Origin: Sphingomonas sp. PP-CE-1G-424
Lineage (GTDB): Bacteria > Pseudomonadota > Alphaproteobacteria > Sphingomonadales > Sphingomonadaceae
Assembly (NCBI RefSeq): GCF_004341085.1
Contig: NZ_SLXW01000001.1
Span: 930,001-994,000 of the forward strand
Length of the DNA stretch: 64,000 bases
Direction of reading: 5' to 3'
Shown here: positions 37,999-47,300 of the stretch, piece after piece
Position numbering within the stretch: position 1 is the stretch's first letter
Layout of the letters: each line of letters begins with the position of its first letter
Program-made: the position numbers and the translations under genes
Notes under the pieces: generated by a model
What the model was told of the DNA's origin: nothing
The model's database searches: none
The model's input: the letters and a program-made list of their open reading frames with translations, nothing else

Positions 37999-38937
37999 TT
38001 AGTTTATGACGACGGACTTGCCGGCATAGAAGTAGCTGCAGAAATTGGTGTAGGGGCCCCGCGCGCAGGTTTCCGGATTGGTGATCACGACGCCGTTGCT
38101 GTCGAAGTTGCGCGCGGCGGTACCGCCCGGCTTGTGGGCCCAGAACCCTTCGCGCTGATGCCGATACCAGTGGTAATCCCAGCCCGGCGCGATCACCAGC
38201 GCCATCAGGCGGCGAGGGAACTGGGTGGCCGGCAAACACTCGCAACGATGCTTCAGGCCATCCGCCATCGCCGCGGTGGTGACGGTGTTGCACGCCATTG
38301 TCGACGTCATCGCGCCGTGCGCACGCCCTGGTTGCGCGAACGTGTTGGTGCGCCAGTTGCGCGCGTAATTATAACAGTTGTTGTAGGGCTGGGTCGCGCT
38401 TGTGTTCCAGAACGCGGGATTGAACTTGCTGACCTCATACTCGCATTTATCGCATTTCGGATCGTGGATCGTGCTGATCAACGGGTTCGATCCGGGCTTT
38501 GGCGGCGCGGGCGGCGGTGAGGGGAGCGATTCCGGAGGCGCCGGCATGCGCGCGGTCAGGTCCATCCATTCGAGCGCGACGTCGCGCAGCTTGGCATCGA
38601 GCGGGGTCAATGCGTGCTCAAGCAGGCGGACTTCGGAACGGATCGGCATCGCTTCGATCAGTTTTCGCGCGATCTCGCCACTGACCTTGGTATCGCTCGC
38701 CCCCGATGATCCGAGCGCGAAGGGCATCGTAAGCTCGCGGCCGGAGTCGGCGTCGTCCAACATCGTCGCGATGCGGACTTCGCGAAACCCCAGTCCTGTA
38801 TAGCCCTCGCCAGGCTCCGTGACGGCGCCCCGGGCTTCACTGGCCAAGCCCAGTACTCGTTTCACCTCCTCGTCCTCGGTGACGAGCCAGGTCGGGTTAG
38901 GCCGACCCGAAAACATGTCGATTTCGATGCGTAGCAT
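37999..38937 (-). CDS. Uncharacterised protein: FSGRPNP domain plus Cys/His-rich putative hydrolase domain
   Basis: A 312-residue protein of three parts. Residues 1 to about 130 are an FSGRPNP domain (MLRIEIDMFSGRPNPTW, GYTGLGFREV). Residues 132-147 are a Pro-rich linker. Residues 150-312 form a second domain with CDKC (C162, C165), NNCYNYARN (C188), TFAQPGRAHG, ALVIAPGWDYHWYR (H256), FWAHKPGG (H268), NFDSNG (D279) and CARG..FC. The order Cys, then His, then Asn/Asp in NCYNYA..DYHWYR..HKPG looks like a papain-type or NlpC-like hydrolase, but I know no named family. No export signal is seen. GAGGGAG lies 10 bases before the ATG. The region has lower GC than its neighbours. Confidence 0.65.
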   Translation of the reverse strand: MLRIEIDMFSGRPNPTWLVTEDEEVKRVLGLASEARGAVTEPGEGYTGLGFREVRIATMLDDADSGRELTMPFALGSSGASDTKVSGEIARKLIEAMPIRSEVRLLEHALTPLDAKLRDVALEWMDLTARMPAPPESLPSPPPAPPKPGSNPLISTIHDPKCDKCEYEVSKFNPAFWNTSATQPYNNCYNYARNWRTNTFAQPGRAHGAMTSTMACNTVTTAAMADGLKHRCECLPATQFPRRLMALVIAPGWDYHWYRHQREGFWAHKPGGTAARNFDSNGVVITNPETCARGPYTNFCSYFYAGKSVVIN

Positions 38938-39311
38938 GACGGTCTTGCTCCCTCTCCAAAATGCCGCGCGTCTTGATCAGGCTGGATCTATCGACACCGG
39001 ATAGCGCGCTGCTTTGCATGCGGGCTTGTCTGGATAGGAACACTCGATCCCGCGCCGCGATTCGATTAGGCGCAGGATCAAGAAAGGTTGGCAAACCGCC
39101 GCCCCCTTAAGACTGCTCCGATTCGAGGGTTATTAGGAACGCCTTGCGTATACCGCATAGTATGCGGCTGATGAATCAGTACATATTGTCGAAATCTACT
39201 TCAGTCATATTGAACCGAATCTTTGAAGTCGAGCTACATCAACAGCGCATACGCCACGCGAATACAGCAGGGGCGCTAACGCAAGGGCTCGAGATAGGGT
39301 TTTACCACGAC
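38938..39311. other. Low-GC gap with an operator-like palindrome
   Basis: The stretch 39121-39300 is close to 46 percent GC against about 67 percent nearby and encodes nothing I can support. A perfect palindrome CCGCATA-G-TATGCGG lies at 39153-39167, about 215 bp upstream of the FSGRPNP operon. The composition suggests an insertion scar or a horizontally acquired segment. Confidence 0.5.
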
Positions 39312-39611
39312 TCACCGCTTCCGAACGAACTCCGCGCGCAGCACCAGTCCCTTGATTCCCTCGTACCGGCAGTCGATCTCCTGTGCGTCGCCGGTTAGCC
39401 GGATCGACTTGATCAGCGTGCCGCGCTTCAAGGTCTGCCCCGCGCCCTTCACGGTCAGGTCCTTGATCAGCGTCACCTGGTCGCCGTCCGCCAGCACGTT
39501 GCCGACCGAATCGCGCACCACCACCGCGCCGTCATCCGCTGCAACCGCGGTCGCAGCATCGCCCGCAACCCATTCGCCGGTCGCTTCGTCGTACACATAT
39601 TCGTCGCTCAT
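39312..39611 (-). CDS. PhnA/YjdM-like protein without zinc ribbon
   Basis: A 99-residue protein whose C-terminal 65 residues match YjdM/Phn[24 protein letters not shown] then [35 protein letters not shown]. coli YjdM begins with a CxxC zinc ribbon, which is absent here; the first 30 residues are acidic and Ala-rich instead. The historical link to phosphonate use is weak and the function is unclear. Its ATG overlaps the ung stop (ATGA), so it is made from the ung transcript. Confidence 0.85.
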   Translation of the reverse strand: MSDEYVYDEATGEWVAGDAATAVAADDGAVVVRDSVGNVLADGDQVTLIKDLTVKGAGQTLKRGTLIKSIRLTGDAQEIDCRYEGIKGLVLRAEFVRKR

Positions 39612-40306
39612 CGGTCGGTCTCCGGCAGCGCCCAGTCGATCGGGGTGCGGCCCTTGGTTTCGAGAAAGTCATTGGCCCGGCTGAACGGCCGCGATCCGAA
39701 GAACCCGGTCCGTGCCGCCAGCGGCGACGGGTGCGCGGACTGGATCACCAGATGTCGCCCGCCCTTCGCTACGTCATCGACGAACGCCGCCTTCTTTTGC
39801 GCATACGCCCCCCACAGCAGGAACACGACCGGTTTGTCCTGCGCGTTCACCGCCGCGATCACCGCATCGGTAAACCGCTCCCACCCCCGCTTCTGGTGCG
39901 ACGCAGCCTCCCCCATCCGTACGCTCAGCACCGCGTTGAGCAACAGCACGCCCTGCGCGGCCCAGTGATCGAGCATGCCGTGGCGGGCCCGCGGGATCCC
40001 GAGATCCGCCTCCAGCTCCTTGTAGATATTCACCAGGCTAGGCGGCGTCCGCACGCCCTTCCGCACCGAGAAGCTGAGGCCGTGTGCCTGCCCGTCGCCG
40101 TGGTACGGATCCTGCCCCAGGATCACGACCCGCACCTGATCTAGCGGCGTCAGCTCCAACGCGCGAAACCGATCCGCATCCTCCGGAAACACCCGAGCCC
40201 CCGCCGCCCGCTCGGCGTCCAGAAAGGCACCCAGCGCCCGCATGTACGGCGCGTCGAACTCGGCGGTGAGCGCCTGCCAGCTTGCGGGGAGCGTATGATC
40301 GATCAT
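39608..40306 (-). CDS. ung: Uracil-DNA glycosylase, family 1
   Basis: A 232-residue repair enzyme that removes uracil from DNA. The water-activating motif [18 protein letters not shown] carries D66; [11 protein letters not shown] and [17 protein letters not shown] (the HPSP loop) complete the active site. The frame extends far upstream antisense to aguB, but ATG 40306, preceded by GGCGGGG, fits the family. It is one of two unrelated uracil-DNA glycosylases in the window (see the UdgB-like gene at 43.4 kb). Confidence 0.96.
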   Translation of the reverse strand: MIDHTLPASWQALTAEFDAPYMRALGAFLDAERAAGARVFPEDADRFRALELTPLDQVRVVILGQDPYHGDGQAHGLSFSVRKGVRTPPSLVNIYKELEADLGIPRARHGMLDHWAAQGVLLLNAVLSVRMGEAASHQKRGWERFTDAVIAAVNAQDKPVVFLLWGAYAQKKAAFVDDVAKGGRHLVIQSAHPSPLAARTGFFGSRPFSRANDFLETKGRTPIDWALPETDR

Positions 40307-40360
40307 CCCCGCCGCATGTCGGACAGGGCAGGGCAGTGTCAATCGCCGTTGCCCCAAAGC

Positions 40361-40443
40361 CGTCATCCTGGGCTCGACCCAGGATCCAGAGCCGCGAACG
40401 CCGTCCGTTTGGCTCTGGATCCCAGCGTTCGCTGGGATGACGG
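40361..40443. repeat. Palindromic repeat, family C
   Basis: Arms cgtcatcctgggctcgaccc and tcccagcgttcgctgggatgacg, with gatccagagcc and ggctctggatc boxes inside. Second copy at 50758. Between the divergent ung and aguB genes. Confidence 0.85.
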
Positions 40444-40507
40444 AGGAATGAGCCGGTCTCACGCCAAGGGCTCGCACAACGCGCCTCGCCCCATTATGTG
40501 AGCGCCC

Positions 40508-41368
<861 letters not shown>

Positions 41369-41373
41369 CCTCT

Positions 41374-41503
41374 CGATCCTCCCCCGCCAGGGGGAGGTGG
41401 CTGGCGCTTGCCAGACGGAGGGGGAGGAAAGGGTGACCGAGGTTCCGTGTCCTCCCCCTCCGTCACCTTCGGCGACACCTCCCCCTGGCGGGGGAGGATC
41501 GAG
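41374..41503. repeat. Palindromic repeat, family D
   Basis: Arms cgatcctcccccgccagggg and cccctggcgggggaggatcg, almost perfect, with tggcgcttgccaga in the inner part. Ends four bases before the DUF4337 stop codon. Confidence 0.88.
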
Positions 41504-41506
41504 AGC

Positions 41507-42082
41507 TCAGAACCAAGCCGACCCCGCCAACACCGCCCCCACCAGCGCAGCCGCGCCCGCAACCCAAAGCAACCACCGCCGCCCGGTCAGCGCCGTGATC
41601 GACGCCAGCGCGATCGCCACCTGAATCGCGGTCACCGCCAGCGCCAGCTTCGTATGCGGCCGCAGAGCCTCATCCGACTCCCCATCCGCCGCCGCCGAGC
41701 GTCGATCGAGCGTCTCCGCCTCCCGCTTCAACGCCGTCCCCCGCGCCTTGTACCGCGCGATATCCGCCCGGTGCGTCGCCATCTGCGTCGCACCGAACCC
41801 GGGCGGCGCGAGGTCGACCTCCATCTGCGCGATATGCCGCTTCAGGTCTTCCGCCTGGTAATAGCCCCACGCATCGGACGCTTGAGCCTTGATCAGCACC
41901 GCCTCGTTCTTGTGGAGCAGCGCCTCGTTCTGCGTATGCCCGCCGAGGAAGCTGGTCACCGCCGCCAGCGTCGCCAGGATCGCGGTGAACAAAGCGATCC
42001 GCTGGTCGAACGCTTCCCCGCCGGCCGCGCGTTCCTCCGATAGCTGCTCATGCAACCCGCGCACTTCGAAATCATCGTCCAT
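41507..42082 (-). CDS. DUF4337 membrane protein
   Basis: A 191-residue protein with the DUF4337 pattern: RIALFTAILATLAAVTSFLGGHTQNEALLHKNEAVLIKAQASDAWGYYQAEDLKRHI (helix near 27-47), a central coiled region, and a pair of C-terminal membrane helices (about 147-190). Such proteins recur in proteobacteria without an assigned role. ATG 42082 leaves 68 bp to the divergent lipoprotein gene, a compact shared promoter region. Confidence 0.85.
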   Translation of the reverse strand: MDDDFEVRGLHEQLSEERAAGGEAFDQRIALFTAILATLAAVTSFLGGHTQNEALLHKNEAVLIKAQASDAWGYYQAEDLKRHIAQMEVDLAPPGFGATQMATHRADIARYKARGTALKREAETLDRRSAAADGESDEALRPHTKLALAVTAIQVAIALASITALTGRRWLLWVAGAAALVGAVLAGSAWF

Positions 42083-42150
42083 GCTCGTTGCTCTGGCCCT
42101 CCGCGCGTGACTGGACCCTGATGATCGAGTGACATATTCGTCAGCGCGTC

Positions 42151-43188
42151 ATGATCCGCCCTCGCTCTATACTGCTAGCTTTCACGCTCCTCGCCGGCTG
42201 CGCAACGCCGTCGGTGAAGACCATTCCACCAAGCGATCACTTCAACGGAACGCGCTTCTTCAACCCCGACGGCGTGCAGGGCAGTACCGGCGAGCAGAAG
42301 CAGGGCCCGGTCGCGCTGCTCCGCAATCTGGTAAAGCCGCCCTACCGAAGCTGGCCCAAGGTACCCGTTACCCCGACGCGGCCTCCGGCCCGTGTCGAGG
42401 GCCAGACGATGCGCGTCACCTGGATCGGCCATTCGACCGTGCTGGTGCAGACGGAAGGACTCAACATCCTCACCGATCCGATGTGGCTCGAGCGCTCGTC
42501 GCCGGTCCAGTTGCTCGGCGTGAAGCGAGTCCGCCAACCGGGCGTGCGGCTTGCGGACCTGCCCAATATCGACCTGATCCTGCTCAGCCACGACCACCGC
42601 GACCATCTCGACATGCGTGCGATGCGAACGCTCTGGCACCGCGACAAACCGCTGATCGTGACCGGCCTCGGCAACGACCAGATCCTCGCGCGCAGCGGCG
42701 TCCGTGCGGTCGCGCGAGACTGGGGCGGGCGCGTGACGTTGCGTCCGGGCATCGACGTGATCGTCGACCGCGCGCATCACTGGAGCGAATACGACCCCGG
42801 CGACCGCGACAAGACGCTCTGGGCGGGCTTCACTGTGACGCTACCCGGTGGGAACCTGTATTTCGCGGGCGACACCGGACCGGGCGACATGCGCTGGGCA
42901 ACAGAGGCGCGCGCAGCCGGCCCGGTCCGCCTCGCGATCCTGCCGATCGGCGCGTATCATTTCGCGGGGCACGAGACCGACAACCACATCGGCCCGGACC
43001 AGGCGGTGACCGCGTTCGAACAGCTCGGCGCGGCGTACGCGATCGGCGTCCACTGGGGCACGTTCGAGCTGACGTCAGAGGGTATCAACGAACCACCCGA
43101 GCATCTCCGCGCCGCTCTGATCCGCGAACACATTCGCGCCAACCGCTTCCGTACGCCAGAGGCCGGCGAGCCCTGGGTGATCGAGTAG
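42151..43188 (+). CDS. Lipoprotein of the UlaG/NAPE-PLD-like metallo-beta-lactamase fold
   Basis: A 345-residue protein. The N-terminus has a lipoprotein signal with lipobox LLAGC (C17), so it is probably anchored in a membrane on the periplasmic side. The metal site begins WIGHSTVLVQ and has the motif H147-x-H149-x-D151-H152 (LSHDHRDHLD), then RAHHWSEYD, FAGDTGPG and GVHWGTFELTSEG. The NGTRFFNP and KPPYRSWP segments near the start are typical of NAPE-hydrolysing phospholipase D-like proteins. Bacterial members are outer-membrane phosphodiesterases of unclear substrate. Confidence 0.88.
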   Translation: MIRPRSILLAFTLLAGCATPSVKTIPPSDHFNGTRFFNPDGVQGSTGEQKQGPVALLRNLVKPPYRSWPKVPVTPTRPPARVEGQTMRVTWIGHSTVLVQTEGLNILTDPMWLERSSPVQLLGVKRVRQPGVRLADLPNIDLILLSHDHRDHLDMRAMRTLWHRDKPLIVTGLGNDQILARSGVRAVARDWGGRVTLRPGIDVIVDRAHHWSEYDPGDRDKTLWAGFTVTLPGGNLYFAGDTGPGDMRWATEARAAGPVRLAILPIGAYHFAGHETDNHIGPDQAVTAFEQLGAAYAIGVHWGTFELTSEGINEPPEHLRAALIREHIRANRFRTPEAGEPWVIE

Positions 43189-43228
43189 CGCCCAATCCCC
43201 GGAGTTACACAGGAACCCACCGTTTGCA

Positions 43229-43333
43229 CCTCCCCGGCGGAGGCCGGGGTCCAGTTGGGAAACACCGCTAATTAACCACTGCGTCCCGTTACTACGGCCT
43301 CACCAACTGGACCCCGGCCTCCGCCGGGGAGGT
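43229..43333. repeat. Palindromic repeat, family A
   Basis: Arms cctccccggcggaggccgg and ccggcctccgccggggagg, with tccagttggg and caactggac boxes; a subtype with g/t changes relative to the main form. Between convergent genes. Confidence 0.88.
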
Positions 43334-43392
43334 GCGTCTTTCTACTGCGAGAGGCACTGACGTGTTGCGGTCCCGGGATTTAAGTGAGCGTT

Positions 43393-44127
43393 TCAAACCG
43401 CCCCGCGCAACTCCAGCGCCCGCTTGAACACCGCGTCGAACATCTCCGCCGTCAGCACGCCCGTATTCACGTTGTACCGCGAGCAATGGAAGCTATCGAT
43501 CAGCACGCGGCCATCGGGCATCACATGCTCCGCGCCATGTGCGAACCGAGCCTTGGGCAACCGCCCCCCGAGCATCTTCACCGCAGACTGATGCGCGATA
43601 TGCCCCAATGCCACGAACACCCGTGCGGTCGGCACCGCATCCGCCTGCGTCTCGAGGAACGGCCGGCAGGTGCGGATTTCCTCCGGCGTCGGCTTGTTCT
43701 CGGGCGGCAGGCATTTCACGGCGTTGAGGATGATCGCGCCGTCCAGCGCCAGCCCGTCCTCGGCCTTCGCACCATAAGTCCCGGTCGCAAGCCCGAACCG
43801 CCCAAGCGTGTCGTACAGGAACTGCCCCGCATAATCGCCGGTGAACGCGCGGCCCGTGCGGTTCGCGCCATGCTTGCCAGGCGCGAGGCCGATGATGCCG
43901 AGCCAAGCAGCCGGATCGCCAAAGGCGGGAACCGGCGCGTTCCACCAGGTCGGGAACTCGGTCCGCAACTGCTCGCGCACGGCGACGAGGCGAGGGCAGA
44001 GCGGGCAGTCATGCGGCGGCTCGGTCTCGGGCAGCGCGGAGACAGGCGCGAAGACGGTCGTGACGTCGACTTCGCCGGTCTCTTCGAGGGTTTCGGGAAG
44101 CTCGGAGGTGTAAGGTGTGGAATCCAT
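43393..44127 (-). CDS. Uracil-DNA glycosylase family 5 (UdgB-like)
   Basis: A 244-residue protein. DCPLCPRLVAVREQ near 40-53 carries two of the cysteines expected for an iron-sulfur cluster. The catalytic region is IGLAPGKHGANRTGRAFTG, followed by LNAVKCLPPENKPTP and the late HC-type motif DSFHCSRYNVNTG, which in family 5 replaces the HPSP loop. Family 5 enzymes remove uracil and deaminated purines. The gene starts only 22 bp from the divergent folK, so the promoters must overlap coding sequence. Confidence 0.88.
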   Translation of the reverse strand: MDSTPYTSELPETLEETGEVDVTTVFAPVSALPETEPPHDCPLCPRLVAVREQLRTEFPTWWNAPVPAFGDPAAWLGIIGLAPGKHGANRTGRAFTGDYAGQFLYDTLGRFGLATGTYGAKAEDGLALDGAIILNAVKCLPPENKPTPEEIRTCRPFLETQADAVPTARVFVALGHIAHQSAVKMLGGRLPKARFAHGAEHVMPDGRVLIDSFHCSRYNVNTGVLTAEMFDAVFKRALELRGAV

Positions 44128-44149
44128 GGGATTGCGCTAGGCGGACCAA

Positions 44150-44659
44150 ATGTCGCCTGCAACCCCGCTCCCGCCGATCGCGCAGGCCGCGACCACCTAC
44201 GCGATCGCGCTCGGCTCCAACCGACGCGGCCGTAACGGGAGCCCCGAACACGAGATCGCCGCCGCTTTGGAAACCCTCGGCACTGTCGTCGCACGATCGC
44301 CGACCGTCGCCAGCGCACCATTAGGCCCCTCGAACCGCCGCTACGCCAACGCCGTCGCGCTGATCGAAACGCAGGAGGACCCCGCCGCATTGCTCGTCCG
44401 CCTCAAACACATCGAGCGCACGTTCGGCCGCCGCCCCGGTCGCCGCTGGGGCAGCCGCGTCATCGACCTCGACATCATCCTCTGGTCGGGGGGCGCGTGG
44501 TCGTCACCCGGGCTCACCGTTCCCCATGCCGCGTTCCGCACCCGCAGCTTCGTCCTCGGCCCCCTCGCCAGCCTGATCCCGCAATGGCGCGATCCGCTGA
44601 CCGGACGAACGATCCGGCAATTGGCGCAATCGGTTGACCGAAAGCGGCCACGCGATTAG
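44150..44659 (+). CDS. folK: HPPK, 6-hydroxymethyl-dihydropterin pyrophosphokinase
   Basis: A 169-residue enzyme that transfers pyrophosphate from ATP to the pterin in folate synthesis, directly before FolP (at 62.4 kb here). Signatures: YAIALGSNRRG at the start, SAPLGPSNRRYANAVALIET, and ERTFGRRPGRRWGSRVIDLDIILW with the metal-binding DLD. Final part VPHAAFRTRSFVLGPLASLIP is also typical. The stop is only 22 bp before the tRNA-Lys gene. Confidence 0.95.
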   Translation: MSPATPLPPIAQAATTYAIALGSNRRGRNGSPEHEIAAALETLGTVVARSPTVASAPLGPSNRRYANAVALIETQEDPAALLVRLKHIERTFGRRPGRRWGSRVIDLDIILWSGGAWSSPGLTVPHAAFRTRSFVLGPLASLIPQWRDPLTGRTIRQLAQSVDRKRPRD

Positions 44660-44680
44660 GTGCGCGGTCCACGATGGCGG

Positions 44681-44756
44681 GGGTCCGTAGCTCAGTTGGT
44701 AGAGCAAGCGACTTTTAATCGAGAGGTCCCGGGTTCGAGCCCCGGCGGACCCACCA
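44681..44756 (+). tRNA. tRNA-Lys (anticodon TTT)
   Basis: A 76-nt cloverleaf including the encoded CCA. Acceptor GGGTCCG / CGGACCC, D arm GCTC-AGTTGGTA-GAGC, anticodon loop CTTTTAA, T arm CCGGG-TTCGAGC-CCCGG. All stems pair except the upper anticodon stem: AGCGA / TCGAG pairs only in its lower three positions, leaving tandem A-G and G-A oppositions next to the D arm. The anticodon TTT reads AAA/AAG. Confidence 0.93.
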
Positions 44757-44758
44757 TC

Positions 44759-45433
44759 GATGCCTCGGGCGTTGCGCCGAGCAGGCGGCGGCATGTCCCG
44801 GCGATTCTCGCGGGCGCATCGGTCGCGGCCGTCGGCATCATCTTCATCCTGCTGGTCGGTCTCGCGGTAGATCATTGGCCGTTCGCATTCGATCGCGCGA
44901 TCATCCTCGGCTTGCGCGCATGGCACGGGCCGTCCTGGCTGCCGAACGTCGCGATCGACGTCACCGCGCTCGGCGGCGGCATCGTGCTGACGATCGTGGT
45001 GGTCGTCGTCACCGGTCTGCTGATCGTCCAGCGGCTATGGCTGACCGCACTGGCGACGCTGGCCGCCAGCATCACCGGCGGGCTGATCGTCGATTTCGTC
45101 AAGGCGCAGGTCAACCGCCCGCGCCCCGACATCGTCGAGCACCTCGTCACCGTCACCAACATGAGCTTCCCCAGCGGGCATTCGGCCAACAGCGCGATCG
45201 TCTATCTCACGCTCGCCGGCCTCGCCTCGCAGGTGACGGAGAACCGCGCGACCCGGCGCTATCTGCTGATCGTCGCGATCCTGCTGGTCGGCGCGATCGG
45301 TTGCAGCCGCGTCTATCTCGGCGTCCACTGGCCAAGCGACGTGTTGGCCGGGTGGAGCTTCGGCACGCTCTGGGCGCTCGCCTGGTGGCTCGCCACCGCG
45401 CGCGTGCGCGAATCAATCGGCGGCGAGCGCTAG
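44759..45433 (+). CDS. PAP2 family phosphatase, start unresolved
   Basis: About 224 residues of the type 2 phosphatidic acid phosphatase family: six membrane helices and the three-part active site KAQVNRPRP, PSGHSANSAI and SRVYLGVHWPSDVLAG. Substrates are lipid phosphates such as undecaprenyl pyrophosphate. The start given is only the first in-frame codon after the tRNA. Between the tRNA and the first membrane helix there is no in-frame ATG, GTG or TTG; the only ones in phase are a TTG inside the tRNA gene (44696) and a GTG before it (44660). An ATG at 44758 is in another phase. The 3' end overlaps the convergent CitE-like gene by 21 bp. Confidence 0.8.
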   Translation, partial: DASGVAPSRRRHVPAILAGASVAAVGIIFILLVGLAVDHWPFAFDRAIILGLRAWHGPSWLPNVAIDVTALGGGIVLTIVVVVVTGLLIVQRLWLTALATLAASITGGLIVDFVKAQVNRPRPDIVEHLVTVTNMSFPSGHSANSAIVYLTLAGLASQVTENRATRRYLLIVAILLVGAIGCSRVYLGVHWPSDVLAGWSFGTLWALAWWLATARVRESIGGER

Positions 45434-46246
45434 CAGCGCCTTCGCCGCCTTCAAGTGCGGCGCGTCGACCATCCTGCCCTCCAACTGGAGCGCACCCGCA
45501 CCCGGATTGGCAGCGAACAGGTCGACGATCGCCTGCGCCTTGGCGCGCTCTTCGGGAGACGGTGTGAAGGCCGCGTTGATCACCGCAACCTGGCTCGGGT
45601 GGATCGCCATCATCCCCGTGAACCCGTCGCGCCGCCCGCGTGCGGCATAGGCGGCAAGCCCGTCCAGATCGCGGAAATCGGGATACACCGTCTCGATCGC
45701 CGCCACCCCCGCCGCATGCGCGCCGAACAGCGTCAGCGACCGGGCAAGGTGGTACGGCGCGGTGTACGATCCGTCCGCCTCGCGCGACGTCGCCGCACCG
45801 ATCGCCGCGGGCAGATCCTCGGCACCCCAGGTCAGCCCGACCAGCCGGTCCGTGACGCCGCCATAGGTCCCTAGCGCGAACATCGCCGCGGGCGTCTCGG
45901 TCGCGATCGGCAGGATCGCGATGTCGTCGCCCAGCTTGGCGTCGAGCGCGGCTAGTGATGCGCCGCCCTCTGCCTTGGGCAGCACGATGCCATCGGGCTT
46001 GCCGGGAAGCACCGCCGCGAGGTCGTCGTCCGACAGCCCGGAGTCGAGCGGGTTGATCCGCACGAACAGCGGCACCGTCCGAGGCTCGGCGAGGAACGTC
46101 GCCACATGTTCGCGTGCTGCCACCTTACCGGCGGGCGCAACTGAATCCTCCAGGTCGAGGATCAGCGCGTCCGCCCCGAGCCCGAGCGCCTTGACCATCC
46201 GCTCGGGCCGGTCGCCCGGCACGAACAGCAGAGAGCGGAGTCTCAC
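45413..46246 (-). CDS. CitE-like HpcH/HpaI family lyase
   Basis: A 277-residue TIM-barrel protein of the citrate lyase beta-subunit group. LRSLLFVPGDRPERMVKALGLGADALILDLEDSV is the family start, with the metal-binding E and D in LDLEDSV; VRINPLDSG, GIVLPKAEGG, PIATETPAA, WGAEDL and GMMAIHPSQVAVIN follow. Relatives act on malyl-CoA or related CoA esters; the substrate is undetermined. It starts at GTG 46246, which overlaps the galE stop (GTGA), so it is coupled to galE. Confidence 0.88.
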   Translation of the reverse strand: MRLRSLLFVPGDRPERMVKALGLGADALILDLEDSVAPAGKVAAREHVATFLAEPRTVPLFVRINPLDSGLSDDDLAAVLPGKPDGIVLPKAEGGASLAALDAKLGDDIAILPIATETPAAMFALGTYGGVTDRLVGLTWGAEDLPAAIGAATSREADGSYTAPYHLARSLTLFGAHAAGVAAIETVYPDFRDLDGLAAYAARGRRDGFTGMMAIHPSQVAVINAAFTPSPEERAKAQAIVDLFAANPGAGALQLEGRMVDAPHLKAAKALLALAAD

Positions 46247-47241
46247 CGCCCCTTCTCGGCGAGCGCGCGCTCCCACGCCAGCGCATCGCGGACGATCCCG
46301 TCGAGATCGGCGTGCCGCGGCGTCCAGTCGAGCGTCTCGAGGATCGCGCGATTGTCCGAGATCAGCATCGCCGGATCGCCCGCGCGACGCCCTTCGAGAC
46401 GACGCTCGATCGTCCGGTTGGTGACCTTGTCGACCGCATCGAGCACCTCGAGCACCGAGAAGCCCTTGCCATAGCCCGCGTTGAGCGTGTGGCTCTTGGT
46501 CGGTTCGGCGATCAGCACGTCGAGCGCAGCGACATGCGCGGCGGCAAGGTCGGTGACGTGGATGTAGTCGCGCACCCCGGTGCCGTCGGGCGTGTCGAAA
46601 TCGGTACCGTAGACGCCGACCGCGTCACGCTTGCCGGTCGCGGCTTCGACCGCGATCTTGATCAGGTGCGTCGCGCCGACCGTCGACTGGCCGCTACGCC
46701 CCTGCGGATCCGCGCCGGCGACGTTGAAATAGCGCAGCGCCGCATAGTTCATCGGGTGCGCCGCGGCGACATCGCGCAGCATCGCCTCGGTCATCAGCTT
46801 CGACATGCCGTACGGGTTGATCGGCACGGTCGGATCGCCCTCGGCGACGGGCACCTTCTCGGGCGTGCCATAGGTCGCGGCGGTCGACGAGAAGATGAAG
46901 TGTGGCACGCCCTTGACCACCGCGCTCTCGATCAGTGCGCGGCTCGCGGCGGTGTTATTGCGGTAATATTTGAGCGGATCGCTCACCGACTCGGGGACGA
47001 CGACCGAGCCGGCGAAATGCATGATTGCCTTGACGTTATGCTCGCGGATCGCCGCGCGGACCTTCGCATCGTCGGCGACGTTCGCCTCGACGAGTGCGGC
47101 GCGGGCGTCGACCGCCCAGTCGAACCCGGTGACCAGATTGTCGAGCACGACGACGTCATATCCCGCGTCGAGCAGCGCCAGCACCGCGTGGCTGCCGATA
47201 TACCCGGCGCCGCCGGTGACCATAACCTTACCGTCGATCAT
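46243..47241 (-). CDS. galE: UDP-glucose 4-epimerase
   Basis: A 332-residue short-chain dehydrogenase/reductase that interconverts UDP-glucose and UDP-galactose. NAD site [25 protein letters not shown]; the catalytic S-S-T and Y-x3-K are in FSSTAATYG and [26 protein letters not shown] and [14 protein letters not shown] are GalE signatures. Together with glmM it supports envelope polysaccharide precursors. It diverges from msrA across 59 bp. Confidence 0.94.
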   Translation of the reverse strand: MIDGKVMVTGGAGYIGSHAVLALLDAGYDVVVLDNLVTGFDWAVDARAALVEANVADDAKVRAAIREHNVKAIMHFAGSVVVPESVSDPLKYYRNNTAASRALIESAVVKGVPHFIFSSTAATYGTPEKVPVAEGDPTVPINPYGMSKLMTEAMLRDVAAAHPMNYAALRYFNVAGADPQGRSGQSTVGATHLIKIAVEAATGKRDAVGVYGTDFDTPDGTGVRDYIHVTDLAAAHVAALDVLIAEPTKSHTLNAGYGKGFSVLEVLDAVDKVTNRTIERRLEGRRAGDPAMLISDNRAILETLDWTPRHADLDGIVRDALAWERALAEKGR

Positions 47242-47300
47242 ACGCGTCTCCTCTTTGTTGCGCGGTAGCGACTTCCTATCTTGGGAGAAAGGAGATCGTG

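Noticed and set aside
39144..39398. An 84-codon plus-strand frame overlapping the phnA end
   Set aside because: Starts in the low-GC gap and finishes antisense to phnA; no ribosome site, no family similarity.
44660..44758. Extending the PAP2 protein through the tRNA (VAQLVEQATFNREVPG)
   Set aside because: This peptide is the translation of a tRNA gene and is a familiar artefact; I kept only the part after the tRNA and flagged the start.
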